Below are positions 6,775 to 15,536 of a stretch of DNA of 64,000 nt, piece after piece. Both the position numbers and the translations under genes were made by a program. Within the stretch, counting starts at the first letter, position 1. Every line of letters starts with the position of its first letter. The notes beneath the pieces are model-generated. The model worked only from the letters and a program-made list of their open reading frames with translations, was not told where the DNA came from and made no database searches. The DNA comes from DASRDS01 sp035570055 (GTDB lineage: Bacteria > Gemmatimonadota > Gemmatimonadetes > Gemmatimonadales > Gemmatimonadaceae): the NCBI GenBank assembly GCA_035570055.1, contig DATMLM010000060.1, positions 51,922 to 115,921 of the forward strand, written 5' to 3'.

Positions 6775-9581
6775 AGTCCGTCGGCGAGGATCCGGTCGAG
6801 CGTTTCGACGAGTCGATCGGCGTCTGATTGATCGAACGGCATCGGCGGACGGATCTTGATCACGTTGTGATACGGGCCGTCGGTGCCGAGGAGTATCCCG
6901 TCCTCGCGCATGCGATTGACGATCATCGTTGCTTCGGCCGCCGCCGGCTCCAGCGTCTCGCGGTCGCGCACGAGCTCGACGCCGAGAAATAGCCCGGAGC
7001 CGCGCACGTCGCCCACGAGCGGGTATCGCTCGATGAATGGCCGCAAGGCACGCAGCATATGGTCGCCCACGCTCAGCGCATGCTGCTGCAGTTGCTCATC
7101 TCGTAGGACATCGAGCACGGCCAGTCCGACGGCGCAGGACACGGTGTTGCCGCCGAACGTCGAGAAATACTCCATGCCGTTGTCGAAAGCATCGGCGATC
7201 TCGCGTGTGGTCACGACTGCGGCTAACGGGTGGCCATTGCCGAGTGGCTTGCCCATAACCACGATATCTGGGACAACGCCGTGGGACTCGAACGCCCAGA
7301 AATGCGTTCCCATGCGGCCCAGGCCCGTCTGGACCTCGTCCGCGATGCACACGCCGCCGACGCCGCGGACTGATTGATACGCCTCGACCAGATACCCGGG
7401 CGGGAGTATGATCTGGCCACCGACACTTGGGCACGTCTCGGCCAAGAATCCCGCGATGTGCGGCCCAGCCAACTCGGCGACATGCCGAGCGTATTTGCGC
7501 CCACACTCGGGGTCATTGCGCCGATATCGTCCGCGATAGTCGTCGGGCAGCGGAGCGATGTGTACCCAGCTCGGCGTGCCGGTCCCACCGGGTCCCAGAT
7601 GCTTGTACGGGCTCAAATCGATGAGCGACGTCGTGTTCCCGTGATACGCCGCCTCGAGCACGATCATGTCGCGCCGGCCCGTGCGCGCACGGGTGAGGCG
7701 TAGCGCGAGCTCGTTTGCTTCGCTGGCCGAGTTGACGATGTAGCACACGCGGAGCGGCGCCGGCAGCGTCGAGACCAAGCGCTCGGCGTACTCGGTCAGC
7801 CGGTCGCTCAAGTAGCGCGTGTTCGTGTTGAGCAGGGCCATCTGCTCGGCCGCTGCCTGCACCACGCGGGGATGCGCGTGGCCGACGTGCGGGACGTTGT
7901 TGTAGGCGTCCAGATATCGGCGGCCGACGTCGTCGTACAGGTATTGCTTCCAGCCGCGCACGATCTTGAGCGGGTCGGCGTAGGCAATGCTCAAGTTGTG
8001 TCCCACCAGTCGCTGGCGCGCCGCCAACGTCTCGGCCTTGTCCGGCTCGTGCGCCGAGGGCGGTAGGCCGGCAAGCATACTGGGGTCAGGGCTCAGGCTC
8101 CGCCACACATCGCGCTGGGCTGCCGTTCCCACGCCCGGGAAATCGGTGCCCATGCCGAGCAGGTCGACGATGAGTTGGAGATGAAGATGCGGCGGCCATT
8201 GGCCATTCTCTTCAATGGCGCCAAGGGTCCCGATGAGCGCTCCGCGCTCAATCGTCTGACCCACAGTCAGTCGGCGGAGCGTCTCGCGGCTGAGGTGTCC
8301 GTAGAGCGTATAGAACGGCGTGCTGTCATCCGTCTCGTGTCGCAGGATCACAACCGGACCGTAGTCCTGCGGCTGCGCATTATCAGCCATGGCGTGGACG
8401 CGGCCGCGCAGCGGCGCGTGCACCGGTGTGCCTGGTGGCGCGAAGAGATCGATACCAAGATGAATGGTGCGGCCTTCGAAGAACGGGGCCGTGTAGATGA
8501 GGCGCGGCTCGTCCCATCGCCCGATGCCAGCGCGCACTCCGTCCATTGAAGCACCGCCGACGCTCAAGTCGAGCACCTCGCGCGACGGGAGGTCCATCAC
8601 CGGCGCAAACGATTGCGTCGCGAGCCAGGAGACGATGCGCGCCGAGTTCAGACGCGGGAGTGTACGCCGGATCGCAGCCTGGCTCACACCGAGGTAGGCA
8701 TTGTCGGGCCGCTCGCGTTGCTGGTGGGCGGCGACGCAGGCGGAGGTACAGAGGCGCAACACCGCAAGCGGGAAGACCGCGGCGCGCTCCGTCTCGGATA
8801 AGGGACATTGCGTCAGATACCCACGCGTCATCTGCGAGACGACCGCGGCCGGGTCCGCGCTGTCGAGCATGGCGTACGCCGCGGCGATGGCGAGATCGCC
8901 AACCGTGTAGCCGTAGACCATGTCGCCGAAGTCGACGAACCCCGTCACGCGGTCACCATCAACGAGCACGTTGAAGTCGTTGAGATCGCCATGTATCGCG
9001 CTTCGGGGCAGCTCCGCCAAGAGTGGCGCCGCCTCGCGATCGAAGCGATCCATCAGCACGTCGACGGTGGCGCCGACATCCGGGGCGAGTAACGGCCGAT
9101 ACAGGGCCACGAGGGAACGACCCCGCGCGAGGTCCCAGTAGAAATCCCGGTGCAAGGCCGGATGGTCGAATCCACGGAATGCCCTGGTGAGCGAACCGAT
9201 TTCGGCACCGAGGGCTTCGAGTAAGACAGGAGAGCGGTGGCGGATGAGGCCGAGCGGGATGCCGGGCCGGTGGCTCACGGCCCAGACGAGATGACCGTCG
9301 ACGGTATGGAGCGTGGAACCTTGCCGGGTCGGGATCACTCGGGGTGCGAGGTCGAGCGTCGAGCCGACGTGGGTCATGGCCCGCTGCTGCGCGTCGAGCA
9401 TGGCCGGATCCTCGAGCGCATTCGCGATCTTGAGGACGAGCCGCTCGCCGGCGCTCGTCTCCAGCAGGAAGTTCTGATCGCGTTCGCTGGTCAGCGAGCG
9501 CACGGTGCCCGACATGCCGTAGAGATCGCGGGCGAGCCGTGCCGCCGCCTGGGCGTCGAATCGAGGGGCGTGCGACAACAT
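6771..9581 (-). CDS. Three-domain fusion: APH-type kinase, M23 domain, class III aminotransferase-fold lyase
   Basis: 936 residues. Residues 1-330 are an aminoglycoside-phosphotransferase-fold kinase with HGDLNDFN (197-204) and DFGD (217-220). Residues about 365-480 are an M23/LytM domain with HLGID (H374, D378) and HLH (465-467). Residues about 515-936 are a PLP-dependent class III aminotransferase fold with ADEVQTG (747-753) and Lys778 in MGKPLGNG as the likely Schiff-base lysine. In vertebrates, homologues of the two outer domains are hydroxylysine kinase and the ammoniophospholyases acting on phosphohydroxylysine or phosphoethanolamine. Similar bacterial fusions were part of the reasoning that linked them. 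A kinase plus phospho-lyase acting on an amino alcohol is therefore the best guess. The ATG at 9581 is preferred over a TTG six bases upstream. Confidence 0.88.
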   Translation of the reverse strand: MLSHAPRFDAQAAARLARDLYGMSGTVRSLTSERDQNFLLETSAGERLVLKIANALEDPAMLDAQQRAMTHVGSTLDLAPRVIPTRQGSTLHTVDGHLVWAVSHRPGIPLGLIRHRSPVLLEALGAEIGSLTRAFRGFDHPALHRDFYWDLARGRSLVALYRPLLAPDVGATVDVLMDRFDREAAPLLAELPRSAIHGDLNDFNVLVDGDRVTGFVDFGDMVYGYTVGDLAIAAAYAMLDSADPAAVVSQMTRGYLTQCPLSETERAAVFPLAVLRLCTSACVAAHQQRERPDNAYLGVSQAAIRRTLPRLNSARIVSWLATQSFAPVMDLPSREVLDLSVGGASMDGVRAGIGRWDEPRLIYTAPFFEGRTIHLGIDLFAPPGTPVHAPLRGRVHAMADNAQPQDYGPVVILRHETDDSTPFYTLYGHLSRETLRRLTVGQTIERGALIGTLGAIEENGQWPPHLHLQLIVDLLGMGTDFPGVGTAAQRDVWRSLSPDPSMLAGLPPSAHEPDKAETLAARQRLVGHNLSIAYADPLKIVRGWKQYLYDDVGRRYLDAYNNVPHVGHAHPRVVQAAAEQMALLNTNTRYLSDRLTEYAERLVSTLPAPLRVCYIVNSASEANELALRLTRARTGRRDMIVLEAAYHGNTTSLIDLSPYKHLGPGGTGTPSWVHIAPLPDDYRGRYRRNDPECGRKYARHVAELAGPHIAGFLAETCPSVGGQIILPPGYLVEAYQSVRGVGGVCIADEVQTGLGRMGTHFWAFESHGVVPDIVVMGKPLGNGHPLAAVVTTREIADAFDNGMEYFSTFGGNTVSCAVGLAVLDVLRDEQLQQHALSVGDHMLRALRPFIERYPLVGDVRGSGLFLGVELVRDRETLEPAAAEATMIVNRMREDGILLGTDGPYHNVIKIRPPMPFDQSDADRLVETLDRILADGL

Positions 9582-9609
9582 GGCCAAAACTAAGGTGTAA
9601 ATTCTATCT

Positions 9610-10320
9610 ATGAGGCGTCTAGGGCTGGTTGCGCTGGCGGGTCTCGTGGAGCTTGCGGGCTGCTACTATATCGGCCCGCAGACAAACGATCCCCCGGAGG
9701 ACTCTAGCCCCCCTGCCACGACCGAGAGCCCGACCGGCGAGCTCAGTCTCATGGAGGGCTCCGTCTCCATCCGTCAGGTGGCCGGCGACACCTGGGCCAT
9801 CCCGGACACGAATGTTGTCCTGGGTTCGGGCGACCGGTTGTGGGTCGACTCGGTCGGCCATCTCGAAGTCGAGTTCGGTTCAACGGCCGTGCGTCTGGCG
9901 AGCGAGACAGAGCTCCACCTCGTGCGGGTCGAGCTCAACGTGCTGCAACTGTTGTTGCCACAAGGGTCCATCGACTATCGGGTCCGCGACATCGACACCG
10001 CGAAATCACACGAAATCGATGCGCCGAACGCCGCGATCTTCGTCGAGCAGAACGGCGAGTACCGGATCGACGTATCGAGTAATGGAGACACGACCCGGCT
10101 GGTGACGTGGTCGGGCCATGCGCAGGTCGCCGCCGCGGGTCGAACGTTTCCGGTCGATTCGGGCCAGATGGTGTACATACGAGGAGACAGCACGACCGGA
10201 TATCAGATCACACCCGCTGGCCCAATGGATGCGTTCGATTTGTGGGCCCGGGACCGCAATACGCGGGAAGAGGATACCGGTCCCATGGAGGAGGAACCAA
10301 CCGATGCAAACTCACCATAG
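9610..10320 (+). CDS. FecR-domain lipoprotein
   Basis: 236 residues with a lipoprotein signal (lipobox LAGC, Cys18). It then has a Pro/Ser/Thr-rich spacer and a FecR-like beta domain (about 45-200: a LSLMEGSVSIRQ strand, ASETELHLVRVELN, and a segment ending in the VDSGQMVYI strand). The end, FDLWARDRNTREED, resembles proteins that pair FecR with DUF6600, but this one stops where the longer relatives continue. It is probably an inner-face outer-membrane lipoprotein of unknown role. TAAATT lies six bases before the ATG with no ribosome site, a leaderless arrangement. Its last 17 bases overlap the following nitroreductase-like gene. Confidence 0.75.
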   Translation: MRRLGLVALAGLVELAGCYYIGPQTNDPPEDSSPPATTESPTGELSLMEGSVSIRQVAGDTWAIPDTNVVLGSGDRLWVDSVGHLEVEFGSTAVRLASETELHLVRVELNVLQLLLPQGSIDYRVRDIDTAKSHEIDAPNAAIFVEQNGEYRIDVSSNGDTTRLVTWSGHAQVAAAGRTFPVDSGQMVYIRGDSTTGYQITPAGPMDAFDLWARDRNTREEDTGPMEEEPTDANSP

Positions 10321-11128
10321 CGCGCCCGAACTGGATCTCCTGACGTTGTATGGGAGTCGGGCGCCGTCGCCGTGCAACGTTCGCCCTTGGGATTTTCACC
10401 GAGATGGGGACGAGCTCGAGTTGGTCGCCGACGCAGGGCGAGCGCCAGCGCAGGGCGAAGCGGCGCTACGCGAAGTGATCGTGTCCTGCGGCGCGGCGTT
10501 GCTCAACATGCGCATTGCGCTTCGACACTTCGGGCGCCGGGATGATGTGCAGTTGCTCCCAGACCCTCGAAACCCTGCGATCGTGGCCCGCATTCGCGCC
10601 GGCCGGCACGCGCACGAGACGCCACGCGATCGCGAGATGTTCTATGCGATCGATCGCCGTCATACCGTTCATGGAGCACTCGGCGGCTCGATCAGCGATC
10701 GACTGGTCGACGAGTGCCGCACCGAAGCCCAGGTGTACGGCGCATGGCTGCACCCGATCACGTCAGCGGCGGATCGGGAGGCGATCGCCGATCTGGTGTT
10801 CGAGGCGCACGTCGGAGCGGCCGATGCCGGTGACTTCCCAGCGTGCGATGATTGGCACGGCACGACGCTCAGCGAAGCCGCATCCGTGCGGCGAATGGTG
10901 AGACAGGCGCCGGTCCTGATGCTCCTCGGCACCTACGGCGATGACGCGGCTCATTGGGTCGCGGCTGGCGAGGCGTTGGAAGCGGTGCTGCTGCACGCGG
11001 CCGCGCACGAGACGTTCGCGGCGTTCGCGAATCAACCGCTGCGACTGCCGAAGCTGCGCCCCTGGGTGACCGCGGTGGCCGGCCACCGTGGATCCCCGCA
11101 CGTGCTGTTCGGACTTGGGTCTCAGTGA
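10304..11128 (+). CDS. Acg-like nitroreductase family protein
   Basis: 274 residues. The start of the nitroreductase/Acg fold is recognisable: SRAPSPCNVRPWDF (the cofactor-binding arm, usually S-x-N-x-QPW), then LELVADAGR, VSCGAALLNMRIALR and LLPDP. Acg-like proteins resemble flavin nitroreductases but lack part of the fold and some do not reduce nitro compounds, so the activity is unclear. The ATG at 10304 has a strong GGAGGAGG ribosome site inside the end of the preceding gene, which decides the start. The stop overlaps the next start (GTGA). Confidence 0.72.
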   Translation: MQTHHSAPELDLLTLYGSRAPSPCNVRPWDFHRDGDELELVADAGRAPAQGEAALREVIVSCGAALLNMRIALRHFGRRDDVQLLPDPRNPAIVARIRAGRHAHETPRDREMFYAIDRRHTVHGALGGSISDRLVDECRTEAQVYGAWLHPITSAADREAIADLVFEAHVGAADAGDFPACDDWHGTTLSEAASVRRMVRQAPVLMLLGTYGDDAAHWVAAGEALEAVLLHAAAHETFAAFANQPLRLPKLRPWVTAVAGHRGSPHVLFGLGSQ

Positions 11129-11583
11129 AGTCGCTGACCCAGCCCGAGACCCGCGCGGAGATTGTCGCGCGGGTGCACGCAGTGCGCCCCGACACCATCG
11201 CGCGATTCGGCGTCCTGACCGCACCCGAGATGATCATGCATTGCGTGATCTGTCTCGAAGCCGGTCTCGGCCTGCGACAGGTCTCACCCGCGGAGAGCTT
11301 TCTCGGGCGCACGCTCATTAAGTACATCGCACTCCATGCGCCGATGCGATGGCCGCCCGGCGTGAAGACCCGGCCGGAGATGGATGTCCGGCGCAACGGC
11401 GATCGGCCCGGTGCGTTCGTGTCCGACGTGGCGAAGTTGGTACAGCGCGTCGAAGAGTTCGGAGTGCGAAGTGGGAGCCTGCCCTGGCCGCGCCATCCGC
11501 TCTTCGGCGCCATGAACGCGTTGGAGTGGAAACGCTGGGCATACCTGCACACGGATCATCATTTGAGACAATTCAGCGCGTAG
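11125..11583 (+). CDS. DUF1569 / DinB-superfamily protein
   Basis: 152 residues starting at a GTG that overlaps the stop of the upstream gene. It follows the DUF1569 pattern: an opening TRAEIVARVHAVRPDT helix, MIMHCVICLEAGLG with the first metal-ligand-type His, HPLFGAMNALEWKRWAYLHTDHHLRQF at the end. The HxxHH-like cluster and the four-helix-bundle character suggest a DinB-type metal-binding protein. No substrate is known. It forms the end of a three-gene coupled unit with the FecR lipoprotein and the nitroreductase-like gene. Confidence 0.75.
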   Translation: MKSLTQPETRAEIVARVHAVRPDTIARFGVLTAPEMIMHCVICLEAGLGLRQVSPAESFLGRTLIKYIALHAPMRWPPGVKTRPEMDVRRNGDRPGAFVSDVAKLVQRVEEFGVRSGSLPWPRHPLFGAMNALEWKRWAYLHTDHHLRQFSA

Positions 11584-11626
11584 CGTCTCTCCCGATTGGT
11601 GGCAGGGGGATGACAGGTTGTTGGGC

Positions 11627-12571
11627 ATGAAACGACTCTCGATTTCCGCCGCCCTCTGCCTCGCCGCGACGGCCGCGGCGCAGAGCCCGAACTACCACGT
11701 CGTCAGCCGCATCGCCGTCGGTCCCGTCGGCTCTGGCTACACCGCCGACTTCATCGCACTCGATCCCGAGCATCGTCGACTGTATGGTCTCGGCAATACC
11801 GTGATCGACATCGACAAGGATCAAGTCGTCGACTCCATCCCCGGAAAATCCGCGGGAGGCTACGCACTCGCGCCGGATCTGAATCGCGGTCTCGCGCGAA
11901 ATGGGACCTGGTTCGAGATCTCGACCGGCAAAATCCTCGGGACCGTCGCCGGCAAAGGCGACGCCATGCTCTACGATCCCGCGACGCATCGCGCGTTCAT
12001 GCTGCTCGATACCGTCACGGTCGTCGACATGAAGACCGGCCAGGTCGTCGGCCGCGAGCACTTCGCGAACGCCCTCGAGTCCGGCGTCGCGGACGGCAAA
12101 GGCATGCTGTACATCAATCGCGAAGATTCGTCGATCGTGACGAAGGTCGACGCCCGATCGCTCAAAGTCGTCGAGCGGTATCCGATTCCCGAGTGCAAAG
12201 CCGCGCAGGGGCTGTCGTACGACCTCGCCCATGACCGGCTCTTTCTGGGCTGCGACAAAGAGTTCGTGATTGTCGACGCTCGCACGGGGACCGTCGTGCA
12301 ACGCATTCCCGTGGCGGGCCACGCGGACGAAGATGCCTTTGACGAGAAGACACAGATTGCGTTCAACGCCAATCGAAACGACTCGACGCTCGTGATCGTG
12401 CACGAGGACTCACCGGATACGTATAGCGTCCTCGGCACGATCAAAACGGGCGGTGGTGCGCGCTCGGTGGCCGTCGATCCCAAGACGCACAAAGTGTATG
12501 GCTTCTACTACGACCAGACTCCGACGGACCGCAAGGCCTGGGTCCTAACGGCCGTGGTATTGGCGCCCTAG
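11627..12571 (+). CDS. Secreted beta-propeller (YVTN/NHL-like repeat) protein
   Basis: 314 residues with a signal peptide ending in AAAQS. The body is about six repeats of roughly 45 residues with the look of beta-propeller blades, such as LDPEHRRLYGLGN, YDPATHRAFML, VDARSLKVVERYPI, YDLAHDRLFLGC and VDPKTHKVYGF. It is probably periplasmic or outer-membrane-associated; no enzyme motif is seen. The ATG at 11627 is chosen over a TTG at 11618 because the signal peptide starts cleanly there. Its end overlaps the convergent DinB gene by four bases. Confidence 0.72.
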   Translation: MKRLSISAALCLAATAAAQSPNYHVVSRIAVGPVGSGYTADFIALDPEHRRLYGLGNTVIDIDKDQVVDSIPGKSAGGYALAPDLNRGLARNGTWFEISTGKILGTVAGKGDAMLYDPATHRAFMLLDTVTVVDMKTGQVVGREHFANALESGVADGKGMLYINREDSSIVTKVDARSLKVVERYPIPECKAAQGLSYDLAHDRLFLGCDKEFVIVDARTGTVVQRIPVAGHADEDAFDEKTQIAFNANRNDSTLVIVHEDSPDTYSVLGTIKTGGGARSVAVDPKTHKVYGFYYDQTPTDRKAWVLTAVVLAP

Positions 12572-13050
12572 CGCCAGGCACCCAACAATCTGCGGACCGC
12601 GACCAGCTCGCCGACGTGATAGGCATTGTGGTCGGCGAGCAAGAGGGCCTGTCGCAAGACTGTGTGGCCCTCGGTCGCGGCTGGGAGCTTTGCGAATAGG
12701 TCAGCGTCTTGCACCAGGCGCTCCATCTCTTCGCGGTCCGCGCGGACGGCGGCAATCGCGTCATCCCACGCTTTTGCGCTCGACGGCGCCGGACTCTTGG
12801 GCCAATAGCCCTTGGGCCATTCGATCGATGTGTACTCATCCGGCGTACGCGCCAGCGCATAGTCGAGGATATCGCGCTGCGCGATCCTGATGTGCTCGAC
12901 AAGCTCCCAGGGCGAGTACGGGAGCGACTCCGGTCGCGTGCCGCGGAGAGACGCGGGCAACTCGGCGATCGCATCGTCAAACGTCACGTGTGCGTGGCCG
13001 CCACGGATCAACTCGTGCAGGTGGCCTCGTAGCTGGCTATCGGTGGTCAT
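12568..13050 (-). CDS. DinB-family protein
   Basis: 160 residues with the DinB four-helix pattern: LRGHLHELIRGGHAHVTF near the start, SPWELVEHIRIAQRDILDY in the middle and LLLADHNAYHVGELVAVRRLLG at the end. These give the three His positions that bind a divalent metal in this superfamily (roughly H51, H139, H143). Relatives include bacillithiol-dependent transferases and many uncharacterised hydrolases. It is divergent from the ADOP permease gene and convergent with the propeller gene. Confidence 0.85.
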   Translation of the reverse strand: MTTDSQLRGHLHELIRGGHAHVTFDDAIAELPASLRGTRPESLPYSPWELVEHIRIAQRDILDYALARTPDEYTSIEWPKGYWPKSPAPSSAKAWDDAIAAVRADREEMERLVQDADLFAKLPAATEGHTVLRQALLLADHNAYHVGELVAVRRLLGAWR

Positions 13051-13166
13051 GCCTGAAATATGTCCGCGTTCGGGACTCGGGTTCCCGCGCGTGAACGACC
13101 CGCAATGCCAACGCGTTACGCCACAACGCGATATCTATGGCACGGTGCTTGTCAGTACTGACTGGA

Positions 13167-15536
13167 ATGAGCCTGCTCGCGAACGACCTGCGTCTGAGCA
13201 TCCGGCGCCTATTGCGATCACCGGGATTCGCGCTGGTCGCCGTGACCACGCTGGCGCTTGGCATCGGGGCGAACACGTCGATCTTCAGCGTGGTAGACGC
13301 CGCGCTGATCCGCCCATTGCCTTATCCGACAGCCGATCGCGTCGTCCGCATCCACAGTCCGTCCGTGAAAGGTCCCTCCACCGTCTCGCCACCCGACTTC
13401 CTCGACTGGCGCGCCGCCAATACGGTGTTCGACGGGATGGGCGCGTACTCCGAGGGCTCGTATGCGCTCACCGGCAACGGTGTCGCCGAAGAGCTGGACG
13501 CGGCTGGGGTCACCCAAGACTTCTTCCAGGTGCTTCGGCGGACGCCGGCGCTGGGACGCACATTCGCCGCGGACGACGAGGTGCCCGGCGTTCACGTCGT
13601 CGTGCTTTCGGATGGCCTGTGGCGCCGGCGGTTCGGCGCCGACTCGGGATGCATCGGCCGGTCGATTGTGCTCGATGCCGTCCCCTATACCGTCATCGGC
13701 GTGATGCCGCCCGATTTCGAGTATCCCGCCGGCGACGTGCTCTGGACTCCGCAACCATTCACGGCGCACGACCTCGCGACGCAACGCGGCGCCCACTATC
13801 TGTCGGTGATCGCCCGGCTGCGTCCCGGCGCGACGCTCGACGGCGCGAGGACGGAGATGCAGACGATCTGGACGCGGCTCGCGCGGACGTTCCCGACGAA
13901 GGACAGCGACCGCGGCGGCCAGGTGGTCTCACTCCGCGAATCCCTCGTCGGCAAGACGGGGCCCGCGCTCCTCGTGCTGTGGGCAGCGGTCGGCGTCGTG
14001 CTCCTCATCGCGTGCGCGAACGTCGCGAACTTGCTCCTGGCCCGCGCCGTTACGAGGCAACGCGAGATGGCGATCCGCTCCGCGCTCGGCGCCTCGCGCC
14101 TGGATCTCATGCGGGCGTCCATCGCCGACGCCCTGCTGCTGGCGCTGCTCGGCGGTGCGGCGGGCGTCGGCCTCGCCGGGTGGGGCGTGCGTGCGCTCAT
14201 CGCGATTCGGCCGGACAATACGAGCATCATCGCTGGCGCGACCCTCGACATGCGCGTGCTCCTCGTGTCGCTCGCCATCAGCCTCGGCGCCGGGCTCGCG
14301 GCCGGGCTCCTGCCGACGTTCCAAATCCAGCCGCGCCGCGACGTCCAACGGGCCAAGCGCGTGCTCGCGATCACCGAGTTGGCGCTCGCGGTCGTCCTGT
14401 TGACGAGCGCCGGGCTCTTGCTCCGGACCTTCGCCGCGCTTCGGTCGGTTGATCTCGGGTTTACGACGGACAACCGCGTGACGTTCGACGTGGCATTGCC
14501 GGACGCACGGTACGAGTCGCGGGAGAAGCGCGCGGCATTTCTCGTGGCGCTGACGAATACGCTGCGCGCGCTTCCAGGGGTGCGCAGCGTGGGCGCGACG
14601 ACGGGGCTGCCGCTCAGCGGGTATGGCTATAGCATGTCGGCCTACGCGCTCGATGGCGTCCATCTGTCCGACGATGAGCAGGACCGACTGTCGACCCAGC
14701 TGCGCGTCGCGACGCCTGGGTATTTCGCGACGATGGGCATCCCCCTCGAGTCTGGGCGCTGGTTCACCGACGCGGACCGATTGGAGACGCAGCCCGTCGC
14801 GGTGGTGAACGAGGCCGCGGCGAAGCTCATTGCCCCCGGGAAGACTCCCATCGGCCATTCCATCACCTTCGGCACGACCTTCGGCCTTGGCGACAATCGC
14901 GTCGGCGGCACGATCGTTGGCATCGTGGGCAACACGCACGAAAAGCCGGACCTCACGACACCAGTGCCACCGATGATCTATCTCGCCCACGCGCAGTTTC
15001 CGCTGGACTACTGGAGCATTGTGGCGTCGACGGCGTCGCCGTCGATTGCGCCGATGCGGGCGGCCCTGGAAGCGCTCGACCCCGATGTCCCGATGTTCCA
15101 TCCCAGTACTATGGCCCACCTGGCCGACGAAGCCGTCTCGCAGTCGCGCTTCGTGATGCTCTTGCTCGAGATCTTCGCGACCGTGGCGATCACGATGGCG
15201 ATGGTCGGCCTCTACGGCGTGATCGCGTACTCGGTGGGAGAGCGGACGCGAGAGATCGGCGTGCGCATGGCACTCGGTGCGCGGTCGGAACAGGTGCTGG
15301 GGCTCGTCATCAAGGACGGCGTCGCGACCGGCATCATCGGCGTCGCTGTCGGTCTCGTCGGGTCACTCGCGGCTACGAAACTGCTTCAGGGACTGTTGTT
15401 CGGCGTGGGCACCACCGATTTGCTCACGCTTGGCGTGACCTGTGTGCTCGTGGGTGTCGCGACGCTCGCCGCCACGTGGCTCCCGGCGTGGCGCGCGAGT
15501 CACATCGATCCGGTCGTCGCGATCAAGTCAGACTGA
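13167..15536 (+). CDS. ADOP-type ABC transporter permease (duplicated MacB/FtsX permease)
   Basis: 789 residues. An N-terminal cytoplasmic stretch (NDLRLSIRRLLRSPGFA) leads into a first transmembrane helix and a large periplasmic MacB-core domain, then three helices. The same layout is repeated in the second half (LVALTNTLRALPG... MAMVGLYGVIAYSVGERTREIGVRMALGA). This double permease without its own ATPase is the ADOP layout common in Acidobacteriota and Gemmatimonadota. It needs an ATPase from elsewhere, and none is adjacent. The substrate is unknown. The ATG at 13167 is preferred over an upstream ATG at 13137 because homology starts there. Ends 14 bases inside the convergent hydrolase gene. 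Confidence 0.9.
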   Translation: MSLLANDLRLSIRRLLRSPGFALVAVTTLALGIGANTSIFSVVDAALIRPLPYPTADRVVRIHSPSVKGPSTVSPPDFLDWRAANTVFDGMGAYSEGSYALTGNGVAEELDAAGVTQDFFQVLRRTPALGRTFAADDEVPGVHVVVLSDGLWRRRFGADSGCIGRSIVLDAVPYTVIGVMPPDFEYPAGDVLWTPQPFTAHDLATQRGAHYLSVIARLRPGATLDGARTEMQTIWTRLARTFPTKDSDRGGQVVSLRESLVGKTGPALLVLWAAVGVVLLIACANVANLLLARAVTRQREMAIRSALGASRLDLMRASIADALLLALLGGAAGVGLAGWGVRALIAIRPDNTSIIAGATLDMRVLLVSLAISLGAGLAAGLLPTFQIQPRRDVQRAKRVLAITELALAVVLLTSAGLLLRTFAALRSVDLGFTTDNRVTFDVALPDARYESREKRAAFLVALTNTLRALPGVRSVGATTGLPLSGYGYSMSAYALDGVHLSDDEQDRLSTQLRVATPGYFATMGIPLESGRWFTDADRLETQPVAVVNEAAAKLIAPGKTPIGHSITFGTTFGLGDNRVGGTIVGIVGNTHEKPDLTTPVPPMIYLAHAQFPLDYWSIVASTASPSIAPMRAALEALDPDVPMFHPSTMAHLADEAVSQSRFVMLLLEIFATVAITMAMVGLYGVIAYSVGERTREIGVRMALGARSEQVLGLVIKDGVATGIIGVAVGLVGSLAATKLLQGLLFGVGTTDLLTLGVTCVLVGVATLAATWLPAWRASHIDPVVAIKSD

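Noticed and set aside
13929..15119. A 396-residue open frame on the minus strand within the ADOP permease
   Set aside because: It shadows strongly supported permease coding sequence and contains only charged low-complexity sequence.
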